Shown one piece after another: positions 7,649 to 14,136 of a stretch of 22,352 nucleotides of DNA (its first letter is position 1; the number at the start of each line of letters is the position of its first letter). The stretch lies in the NCBI GenBank assembly GCA_910579075.1, contig CAJTSV010000064.1:1-22352 (forward strand). Reading direction: 5' to 3'. A program made the position numbers and the translations under genes. The notes under the pieces were generated by a model. The model saw nothing but the letters and a program-made list of their open reading frames with translations, ran no database searches and had not been told where the DNA came from. The stretch comes from an uncultured Eubacterium sp. (lineage in GTDB: Bacteria; Bacillota; Clostridia; Lachnospirales; Lachnospiraceae).

Positions 7649-9319
7649 ATGCAGCTGACAGGGGCGCAGATATTGATAGAGTGCCTGAAGGAACAGGGCG
7701 TCGACACCGTATTCGGCTATCCGGGCGGCGCGATATTAAATGTATACGATGAATTGTATAAACACCGGGATGAAATCAGGCATGTCCTGACATCCCATGA
7801 ACAGGGGGCATCCCATGCGGCGGACGGCTATGCGCGCAGCAGCGGGAAAACAGGCGTGTGCCTGGCAACGAGCGGCCCGGGTGCATCCAACCTGGTTACG
7901 GGAATTGCAACGGCTTATATGGATTCCATTCCGCTCGTTGCCATTACCTGTAATGTCAATGTCCCGCTGCTTGGCAAGGACAGCTTTCAGGAAATTGACA
8001 TTGCGGGCATTACGACACCGATTACGAAGCACAACTTTATTGTGAAAGATGTGGCAGACCTTGCAAAAATACTGCGCAGGGCATTTACCATTGCAAGAAA
8101 AGGGCGGCCGGGCCCGGTGCTTGTGGATATTCCAAAGGACGTGACGGCAGATAAAGCCGAATATATCCCGGAAACGGCCAGCCTGCCGGAGCGTGTAACG
8201 GTAAAGCTGCGCCAGGAAGATATCGACAAAGCCGTGCAGTATATCAAAGAATCCAAAAAGCCATTTATATTTGCAGGCGGCGGCGCTGTTTTATCGGATG
8301 CGTCCGAAGAACTGCGCGAATTTGTCCGCAGGGTGCAGGCACCGGTCTGTGATTCCCTGATGGGAAAAGGCGCGTTTGACGGGACAGAACCAAACTATAC
8401 CGGAATGCTCGGGATGCACGGGACAAAGGTGTCCAACTACGGGGTCAGCCAGTGCGACCTGCTGCTGGCAGTCGGGGTGCGGTTCAGCGACCGTGTCATC
8501 GGAAATGCAGCAAGGTTTGCAAGCCAGGCCAAAATTGTCCAGTTTGATGTCGACCCGGCAGAAATCAATAAAAACATTATTGTTACATCCAGCGTCATCG
8601 GGGATCTGAAAGAAACGCTGGCAAGGGTCAATGCGCAGCTGGAACCGCAGAACCATGAAGAATGGCTGGCTGAGATTGACGGATTAAAACAGAAATATCC
8701 GCTGAAATATCATCCTGACGTGCTTTGCGGGCCTTATATTGTAGAAACGGTTTATGAAAAGACAAAAGGGGATGCGGTTATCGTTACCGAAGTCGGGCAG
8801 CACCAGATGTGGGCAGCACAGTATTATAAATATGCAAAGCCAAGGCACTTTTTAACGTCCGGCGGGCTTGGGACCATGGGTTACGGCCTTGGCGCGGCGA
8901 TTGGAGCCAAAACGGCGTGCCCGGATAAAACAGTTGTCAACATTGCAGGGGACGGCTGCTTCCGCATGAATATGAACGAGCTGGCAACCGCTGTACGGGA
9001 GAAGCTGCCGCTGATTGAAGTCGTTATCAACAACCATGTGCTTGGCATGGTGCGCCAGTGGCAGAATTTATTTTATGAAAAGCGGTATTCCGCAACGGTA
9101 TTAAACGATGCCGTGGATTTTGTAAAGCTGGCTGAGGCAATGGGAGCAAAGGGCGTGCGCGTGACGACACGCGAAGAATTCGACGCCGCATTCGGGCAGG
9201 CGCTGCATGCAGACGGGCCGGTTGTGCTGGACTGCATCATTGACAGCGACGATAAGGTGTGGCCGATGGTAGCGCCGGGAGCGCCAATCAGCGAGGCGTT
9301 TTCTGAGGAAGACTTATAA
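7649..9319 (+). CDS. ilvB: acetolactate synthase, large (catalytic) subunit
   Basis: A thiamine-diphosphate enzyme that condenses two pyruvates to 2-acetolactate, or pyruvate with 2-oxobutyrate to acetohydroxybutyrate, the first common step of valine/isoleucine synthesis. The protein has 556 residues. The catalytic Glu is Glu51 in LTSHEQGASHAADGYAR; the ThDP/Mg motif runs from GDG (434-436) to NN (461-462); the SGPGASNLVTGIATAYMDSIPLV and GHQMW-like EVGQHQMWAAQYY segments are typical of biosynthetic AHAS rather than pyruvate oxidase. It follows ilvD by 21 bases with AAAGGAGG. No small regulatory subunit (ilvN) follows; serC is next, so feedback regulation must rely on a distant ilvN or be absent. 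Confidence 0.95.
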   Translation: MQLTGAQILIECLKEQGVDTVFGYPGGAILNVYDELYKHRDEIRHVLTSHEQGASHAADGYARSSGKTGVCLATSGPGASNLVTGIATAYMDSIPLVAITCNVNVPLLGKDSFQEIDIAGITTPITKHNFIVKDVADLAKILRRAFTIARKGRPGPVLVDIPKDVTADKAEYIPETASLPERVTVKLRQEDIDKAVQYIKESKKPFIFAGGGAVLSDASEELREFVRRVQAPVCDSLMGKGAFDGTEPNYTGMLGMHGTKVSNYGVSQCDLLLAVGVRFSDRVIGNAARFASQAKIVQFDVDPAEINKNIIVTSSVIGDLKETLARVNAQLEPQNHEEWLAEIDGLKQKYPLKYHPDVLCGPYIVETVYEKTKGDAVIVTEVGQHQMWAAQYYKYAKPRHFLTSGGLGTMGYGLGAAIGAKTACPDKTVVNIAGDGCFRMNMNELATAVREKLPLIEVVINNHVLGMVRQWQNLFYEKRYSATVLNDAVDFVKLAEAMGAKGVRVTTREEFDAAFGQALHADGPVVLDCIIDSDDKVWPMVAPGAPISEAFSEEDL

Positions 9320-9338
9320 ATAGGAGGGAATGAGCAAT

Positions 9339-10421
9339 ATGAGCAGGGTTTATAATTTTTCTGCAGGCCCGGCAGTTCTGCCGGAAGAAGTACTGCGCGA
9401 AGCAGCGGAAGAAATGCTGGATTATAAAGGCAGCGGCATGTCCGTTATGGAAATGTCACACCGCTCCAAGGTATATGATACGATTATTAAGGAAGCAGAG
9501 CAGGATATCCGTGACCTGATGCATATCCCGGATAATTACCGGGTGCTGTTTTTACAGGGCGGGGCATCCCAGCAGTTTGCCATGATTCCAATGAACCTGA
9601 TGAAAAACCGGAAAGCCGGATTTATCGTAACCGGGCAGTGGGCAAAGAAGGCATACCAGGAAGCACAGATTTACGGGGAAGCTGTAAAGCTGGCATCTTC
9701 TGAAGACAAGACGTTTTCTTATATTCCGGACTGCTCGAACCTGGATATTCCGGATGACCTGGATTATGTATACATCTGTGAAAACAATACGATTTACGGA
9801 ACCAAATTCAGGCAGCTGCCAGATACAAAGGGCCATTTATTAGTGGCAGACGTATCTTCTTGCTTTTTATCAGAACCGGTGGATGTGGGCAGATACGGCA
9901 TTATTTATGGCGGCGTCCAGAAAAACATCGGGCCGGCCGGCGTTGTCATTGTCATTATACGGGAAGATTTAATTACCGAAGACGTCCTCGAGGGAACGCC
10001 TACGATGTTAAAATACAAGACACATGCGGATAACGACTCGCTTTACAATACGCCGCCATGCTACGGCATTTATATGTGCGGCAAGGTATTCAAATGGTTA
10101 AAGAACATGGGCGGGCTGGAAGAAATGAAGAAGCGCAATGAAGAAAAAGCGCAGATTCTGTATGATTTTCTGGATAACAGCAGCATGTTCCACGGGACTG
10201 TGGAAGCAAAAGACCGTTCCCTGATGAATGTGCCGTTTGTAACAGGCAATAAAGAGCTGGATGCAAAGTTTGTCGAAGAAGCAGCGAAAGCCGGGCTTGT
10301 AAACTTAAAAGGACACCGCAGCGTTGGCGGCATGCGTGCTTCTATTTATAATGCGATGCCGAAGGAAGGCGTGGAAAAGCTTGTTTCATTTATGAAGGAA
10401 TTTGAGGCAGCAAACAAATAA
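9339..10421 (+). CDS. serC: phosphoserine aminotransferase
   Basis: SerC transfers an amino group from glutamate to 3-phosphohydroxypyruvate, giving phosphoserine; it can also serve pyridoxal phosphate synthesis. The 360-residue product starts with the family-typical MSRVYNFSAGPAVLPEEVL. The PLP lysine is Lys195 in GGVQKNIGPAG, and VLFLQGGASQQFAMIPMNL and HRSVGGMRASIYNAMP are conserved. I chose the ATG at 9339 rather than 9330 because the AGGAGGG at 9322-9328 is too close to the earlier codon and the family N terminus matches the later one. It lies 19 bases after ilvB and 21 before serA, clearly the same operon. Confidence 0.96.
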   Translation: MSRVYNFSAGPAVLPEEVLREAAEEMLDYKGSGMSVMEMSHRSKVYDTIIKEAEQDIRDLMHIPDNYRVLFLQGGASQQFAMIPMNLMKNRKAGFIVTGQWAKKAYQEAQIYGEAVKLASSEDKTFSYIPDCSNLDIPDDLDYVYICENNTIYGTKFRQLPDTKGHLLVADVSSCFLSEPVDVGRYGIIYGGVQKNIGPAGVVIVIIREDLITEDVLEGTPTMLKYKTHADNDSLYNTPPCYGIYMCGKVFKWLKNMGGLEEMKKRNEEKAQILYDFLDNSSMFHGTVEAKDRSLMNVPFVTGNKELDAKFVEEAAKAGLVNLKGHRSVGGMRASIYNAMPKEGVEKLVSFMKEFEAANK

Positions 10422-10442
10422 AAAATCAGTGAGGAAGAAAAC

Positions 10443-11606
10443 ATGTTTCAGTATATATGCTTAAATCCCATCGCACAGGTGGGCCTGGACGTATTAGAAG
10501 AAGGCTATCAGAAAACAGAAAACATAAACGAAGCCAGCGCGGCGCTCGTGCGTTCTGCCTCGATGCATGACATGGAGCTGCCGGAAACGCTGGATGTCGT
10601 GGCAAGGGCCGGTGCGGGCGTAAATAATATCCCGCTGGAAGCCTGTGCGGAAAAAGGCATTGTGGTATTTAATACACCGGGGGCAAATGCAAACGGCGTC
10701 AAGGAGCTCGTGCTTGCAGGAATGTTTCTGGCAAGCCGTGATGTGAACGGCGGCGTAAACTGGGTGGAATCAGAAAAAGACAACCCAGAGCTGGCAAAGA
10801 TGACGGAAAAACAGAAAAAAGCGTATGCCGGATGTGAAATTGCCGGCAAAAAGCTGGGTGTCATCGGGCTTGGTGCCATCGGCATCCGGGTAGCAAATGC
10901 AGCAACGCATCTGGATATGGAAGTCTATGGCTATGACCCGTATATTTCCGTCAATGCGGCATGGAACCTGTCACGCAATGTCAGGCATGTGCGCAACGTG
11001 GAAGATATTTACCGTGAATGCGACTATATCACAATTCATGTGCCGTTACTGGATGCGACCAGAAAGATGATTAACGAAGAAGCCATTGCCCTGATGAAGC
11101 CGGATGCTGTTATTTTAAACTTTGCCAGGGACCTGCTTGTGGATGAAGAAGCGGTTGTGGCAGCGCTGGCAGAAGGCAGGCTGAAAAAATATGTATCGGA
11201 TTTTCCAAACCAGACGACGGCCGGCAAAAAAGGCTGCCTCGTGATACCGCATCTGGGCGCGTCGACCGAGGAGTCCGAAGACAACTGTGCCGTTATGGCT
11301 GCACAGGAAATCCGCAATTACCTGGAAAACGGAAATATCCGCAATTCCGTGAACTACCCGAACTGCGATATGGGAGAGTGCACGACCGAAGGAAGGGTAG
11401 CTGTGCTGCATAAAAACAGCAAGGGCGTGATTGGGAAGTTTACTTCCATTTTTGGCGAATGCGATATTAATATTGCAAATATGACCAATAAGTCCAAAGG
11501 GGATTATGCATACTCGATGTTTGACCTGGATGCGCCGATGACCGAGGAAGCGGTTTTAAAAATGAAAGAAATGAAGGGCGTATTTAAGGTGCGGATTGTA
11601 AAATAG
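10443..11606 (+). CDS. serA: D-3-phosphoglycerate dehydrogenase with C-terminal ACT domain
   Basis: SerA oxidises 3-phosphoglycerate to 3-phosphohydroxypyruvate with NAD+, the committed serine step. The 387-residue form is short: a D-2-hydroxyacid dehydrogenase core with the nucleotide fold KLGVIGLGAIGIRVANAATHLDMEVYGYDPY, the catalytic Arg region in LNFARDLLVDEEAV and the Glu/His region HLGASTEESEDNCA, then a single ACT domain from about residue 315 (RVAVLHKNSKGVIGKFTSIFGECDINIANM). It lacks the extra intervening domain of long SerA forms. The ACT domain suggests inhibition by serine. It is the last operon gene and follows serC; serB is not present, so the phosphatase lies elsewhere. Confidence 0.93.
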   Translation: MFQYICLNPIAQVGLDVLEEGYQKTENINEASAALVRSASMHDMELPETLDVVARAGAGVNNIPLEACAEKGIVVFNTPGANANGVKELVLAGMFLASRDVNGGVNWVESEKDNPELAKMTEKQKKAYAGCEIAGKKLGVIGLGAIGIRVANAATHLDMEVYGYDPYISVNAAWNLSRNVRHVRNVEDIYRECDYITIHVPLLDATRKMINEEAIALMKPDAVILNFARDLLVDEEAVVAALAEGRLKKYVSDFPNQTTAGKKGCLVIPHLGASTEESEDNCAVMAAQEIRNYLENGNIRNSVNYPNCDMGECTTEGRVAVLHKNSKGVIGKFTSIFGECDINIANMTNKSKGDYAYSMFDLDAPMTEEAVLKMKEMKGVFKVRIVK

Positions 11607-11629
11607 AAATTATTTCAGGTGCGGACTGT
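11581..11629 (+). repeat. partial 30-bp tandem duplication over the serA 3' end
   Basis: Bases 11581-11599 and 11611-11629 match at 17 of 19 positions with a 30-base offset. The first copy codes for the end of SerA and the second lies past the stop codon. It looks like a small tandem duplication, after which the downstream copy decayed. Confidence 0.5.
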
Positions 11630-11663
11630 GATTCTGTCCTGACTGGGAAACACAGGGAATGGA

Positions 11664-11706
11664 AACCGTGAATCTGCCGGGAAAGGGCGGATTCACGGTT
11701 TTTTCT
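11664..11706 (+). terminator. rho-independent terminator of the leuB-serA operon
   Basis: A perfect 11-bp stem, AACCGTGAATC at 11664-11674 with GATTCACGGTT at 11690-11700, encloses a GC-rich loop and is followed by a T run to 11704. It lies 58 bases after the serA stop. The reverse orientation has only a short T run, so I assign it to serA and not to the convergent minus-strand gene. Confidence 0.92.
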
Positions 11707-11712
11707 GGCCAT

Positions 11713-11724
11713 GTGGCATGCCAC
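11713..11724. other. 12-bp perfect palindrome between convergent genes
   Basis: GTGGCATGCCAC is its own reverse complement. It is followed by a second small inverted repeat (AGCTTT with AAAGCT, about 11725-11742) at the end of the minus-strand exported-protein gene. These may together help end minus-strand transcription, but no clear T run follows on that strand. Confidence 0.3.
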
Positions 11725-11741
11725 AGCTTTGGGGAAAAAGC

Positions 11742-12401
11742 TTATTTCTGATACTGCGCCAGATAATCTGCTGCTTTGTACAATTCATCTGTACTGGAAT
11801 GAATCATGCCTTTTATCAGCAGCTTTTCGCTTTCTGTAAATGTATCAGCATCTGATTCTCCCAGAAATGGCATCGTTTCTGTACTGCTTTCAGAAACAGC
11901 GTATGCAGCAGCTTCTCCAAATATGCCGTATTTTTTTAATGCTGTTATTTTTTCTCTGACATCCATGCTGTGGTTTCCAAGAAGGATGGTTAAATTTTCC
12001 GGCATATCTGCAATCGTTTTATCCCACAGGCTATAAAATTCATCAGCTGTTTCAAAATCAATGCCTGTGATGCTGTATAGATTGCAGCCTGTGATTTCCT
12101 GTATCGCTATGGCGGCAATATAAGAATTCAAATCTGAAAATTCGCCATCCGCATTCTTTTCCTGCAATACCTGTACGGCATCAAATCCCAGGCTGACGAT
12201 ATTTCTATAGAAATCATTATCGATGTAAGCATATGGACTTGAGTTTAAAAGTGTTTCCACGGAATAAGCGTTACTTAACAGGGTAAAATTTTTATCTACA
12301 GCTGCTGCGCAGGATTCTGCAGGATTCTTTTGGCTGCTGGCAAAAAATACTCCGCCTGCAATGGAGATTAAAAGAAGCGTTATGCAAATTGTTTTTTTCA
12401 T
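11742..12401 (-). CDS. exported protein of unknown function
   Basis: A 219-residue protein that I do not recognise. Residues 1-22 form a signal peptide (MKKTICITLLLISIAGGVFFASS); no lipobox cysteine follows directly, so it is probably secreted or held by the membrane helix. The mature part is acidic and predicted helical, with SYIAAIAIQEITGCN near the middle and a C-terminal ESEKLLIKGMIHSSTDELYKAADYLAQYQK. AAAGGA sits at a good distance before the start. It begins 17 bases after the stop of the cysteine-peptidase-like gene, so the two form an operon and may work together, for example as an enzyme with a secretion or immunity partner; that is inference only. Confidence 0.7.
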   Translation of the reverse strand: MKKTICITLLLISIAGGVFFASSQKNPAESCAAAVDKNFTLLSNAYSVETLLNSSPYAYIDNDFYRNIVSLGFDAVQVLQEKNADGEFSDLNSYIAAIAIQEITGCNLYSITGIDFETADEFYSLWDKTIADMPENLTILLGNHSMDVREKITALKKYGIFGEAAAYAVSESSTETMPFLGESDADTFTESEKLLIKGMIHSSTDELYKAADYLAQYQK

Positions 12402-12418
12402 GAGAGTACCATTCCTTT

Positions 12419-13039
12419 CTATTTATAACATATTAACTGCATTGTTCCATAACCAGACCCAGAATTATATGGATTTACATTTGTTGTTTTATACAAGGAA
12501 CATGCACCCCATTTTGAAATTGTTGCTGCACCTGACACCGATTGTCCATCTAATGTATATTTTCTAGCGAAATGTACTACCTTATTATTATTTACATAAA
12601 CATAAATAATATTTTTACCCGTTGCCTGAGATGCATTTGTTGTATAACGATATCCTTTTGCTGATATCCAATTTTTAAACGTTGATAAAGATGGGCCGTC
12701 TCCCCATGTTGAAGGCCATGTCCACGACTGAACATCATTTTTCCCGAGTGCATATGCAAGACAATTATAATCGGAAAAACCTCTTTTATAATAAGATGCT
12801 GTCGATGACATAGAAGATAAATGTGAGGTACATAACTTTATGCCGTTTTGTCTTGGATGTTTTGCTGGACAACTATCTGCTTGCGAAGCATTATAAGCTG
12901 AATCATCACAATTAAAACAATTACTAGTCAGATACCAATTTTTATAACATTGTGCTGCTTTTACGGGATTTGAATTTGATAAAATAATACTAATTGTTGT
13001 AGAAAGAACTAAGAGTCTTTTCATTAATTTGTTTTTCAT
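12419..13039 (-). CDS. exported papain/NlpC-like cysteine hydrolase candidate
   Basis: A 206-residue secreted protein with a signal peptide (residues 1-29, ending NPVKAA). The mature domain has the pattern SDYNCLAYALG (Cys93), a W-x-W-P segment (SWTWPSTWGDGP), and NKVVHFARKY (His157) followed by SKWGACSLYKTTN. A Cys in an N-C-x-A-x-A-L-G helix followed by a His strand and an S-K-x-G turn is the arrangement of papain-like/NlpC-like hydrolases, so I propose a peptidase or amidase acting outside the cell; catalysis is not proven. The N-terminal mature part holds further cysteines (31, 41, 44, 57, 70). The gene is clearly more AT-rich than the biosynthetic operon, which suggests recent acquisition. 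Confidence 0.6.
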   Translation of the reverse strand: MKNKLMKRLLVLSTTISIILSNSNPVKAAQCYKNWYLTSNCFNCDDSAYNASQADSCPAKHPRQNGIKLCTSHLSSMSSTASYYKRGFSDYNCLAYALGKNDVQSWTWPSTWGDGPSLSTFKNWISAKGYRYTTNASQATGKNIIYVYVNNNKVVHFARKYTLDGQSVSGAATISKWGACSLYKTTNVNPYNSGSGYGTMQLICYK

Positions 13040-13136
13040 CTTTATAAGCTTTCTTCCTTTAAAGAATAACTATAAAATTAAAATGTTACTTTTTTTGTCA
13101 AATCTGATTGGATTTGAATTTTAAACAATAAGGCCT

Positions 13137-13155
13137 TTACATCTTTGCACTCCTT
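13137..13155 (-). promoter_or_regulatory. ribosome binding site with a start-stop mini-ORF in the leader
   Basis: On the minus strand AAGGAG (13155-13150) is followed after seven bases by ATG (13142-13140) and directly by TAA (13139-13137). This is a full translation start whose reading frame ends at once. It lies about 100 bases before the peptidase-like gene in its leader. It could trap or pace ribosomes, or be a relic of a lost small gene. Confidence 0.35.
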
Positions 13156-13183
13156 CCCGTAATTTGTGAAATTTGTTTTGCTG

Positions 13184-13202
13184 TTTTACAAAACTTGTAA
13201 AA
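13184..13202. promoter_or_regulatory. 8-bp dyad, possible operator
   Basis: TTTTACAA (13184-13191) and TTGTAAAA (13195-13202) form a perfect inverted repeat with a three-base centre, downstream of the minus-strand promoter inside its leader. It is the size of a typical dimeric regulator site. AT-richness makes chance occurrence a real possibility. Confidence 0.3.
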
Positions 13203-13246
13203 TTCGGATTTATTCTATGACAGTTGAAATATACAAGTTCAATATT

Positions 13247-13275
13247 AGTATAAAATCAATTGTAGTTATTGTCAA
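13247..13275 (-). promoter_or_regulatory. sigma-A promoter for the exported-protein operon
   Basis: Read on the minus strand, TTGACA (13275-13270) and TATACT (13252-13247) are separated by exactly 17 bases, a near-consensus promoter. It would give a leader of about 200 bases before the gene starting at 13039. A second, weaker TTGACA (13101-13096) lies closer to the gene, with a poor -10 about 18 bases on. Confidence 0.65.
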
Positions 13276-13301
13276 TCGATTTTTAACATATGATTCGTTT
13301 T

Positions 13302-13331
13302 TTGCGTTTGAGCTGATAGTTTTTCTATAAT
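13302..13331 (+). promoter_or_regulatory. possible upstream promoter of the two-component system
   Basis: TTGCGT at 13302-13307 and a perfect TATAAT at 13326-13331 lie 18 bases apart, about 50 bases upstream of the main promoter. It could be a second start for the regulator-kinase transcript. The surrounding 407-base gap (13040-13446) otherwise holds the minus-strand promoter and leader described separately and no gene that I can support. Confidence 0.35.
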
Positions 13332-13357
13332 ATAGATAAATAAAAGGAATGGAATCA

Positions 13358-13423
13358 TTGATTTTATATGGATATTATGCTACAATACGCACACTCCATA
13401 TCATGACTGGCAGTCATGATATG
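13358..13423 (+). promoter_or_regulatory. promoter-operator module 1 (two-component system)
   Basis: TTGATT (13358-13363), a 17-base spacer, and TACAAT (13381-13386) make the promoter. After 12 bases a dyad begins: CATATCATGACT (13397-13408), GGC, AGTCATGATATG (13412-13423), a perfect 12-bp inverted repeat. It covers roughly +5 to +31 and ends eight bases before the ribosome binding site, so it can act as a repressor operator or, as RNA, as a 12-bp hairpin. The same module with identical internal distances precedes the GTPase cluster at 17001-17064. Confidence 0.75.
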
Positions 13424-13446
13424 CAATACAGGGAGAGGTGCTGCAT

Positions 13447-14136
13447 ATGAAAACACTTCTGATAGCAGATGACCACGAACAGATTCTGGATGTATTGAAA
13501 GAATATGCACAAAGAGACGGTTACCGCGTGCAGACTGCGAAAACAGGACGGGAAGCTTTGGAGCTGTCTGCATCCTGCCGGTTTGATGCCATTCTTTTGG
13601 ATGTGATGATGCCGGAAATGGATGGCTTTGAGGTCTGCCGCCAGATTCGCAGGACATCCATGGTACCGGTTATTATGATTACAGCCCGGGGCGAGGATTT
13701 TGAACGCATTATGGGGCTGGATATCGGTGCGGATGATTATGTCGTCAAGCCGTTTTCGCCTTCCGAGGTTATGGCACGGCTGCGGGCTGTGCTGCGGCGC
13801 ATGGACGCGGCGGAATCCGGGCTGGCTTTTGCAGTTTCCAAAAGCAGCCTGTGTATTTCTCTGGAACGGTATCAGGTGACCCTGGATGGTCGGGAAATTC
13901 ATCTGACCAAAAAGGAAATCGAGATTCTGTGGCTGCTTTCTTCCCATGCCGGGACGGTATTTACAAGAAACCATATTCTGGATTCGGTCTGGGGCTATGA
14001 TTATTACGGGGATGACAGAACCGTGGACACCCATATCAAGCGGCTGCGGGCGAAGCTGGATGCATACAGCCACCCGGACTGGGAGATTGTGACTGTCCGC
14101 GGTGTCGGGTACAAATTTGAGGCCGGCTATGAATAA
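13447..14136 (+). CDS. OmpR/PhoB-family response regulator
   Basis: A 229-residue DNA-binding regulator. The receiver domain (1-120) has the acidic pair Asp8/Asp9, the phosphorylation site Asp52 in LLDVMMPEMDG, Thr79 and Lys101 in VVKPFSP. The C-terminal winged helix (about 133-228) shows LTKKEIEILWLLSSHAGTVFTRNHILDSVWG, DDRTVDTHIKRLRAKL and VRGVGYKFE. I use the ATG at 13447, which has GGGAGAGG eight bases upstream; the GTG at 13438 lies within that site. The kinase start overlaps its end by eight bases, so the pair is co-translated. The targets are unknown. Module 1 in front of the gene may reflect autoregulation, although its inverted-repeat form is unusual for OmpR-type proteins, which mostly bind direct repeats. 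Confidence 0.96.
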   Translation: MKTLLIADDHEQILDVLKEYAQRDGYRVQTAKTGREALELSASCRFDAILLDVMMPEMDGFEVCRQIRRTSMVPVIMITARGEDFERIMGLDIGADDYVVKPFSPSEVMARLRAVLRRMDAAESGLAFAVSKSSLCISLERYQVTLDGREIHLTKKEIEILWLLSSHAGTVFTRNHILDSVWGYDYYGDDRTVDTHIKRLRAKLDAYSHPDWEIVTVRGVGYKFEAGYE

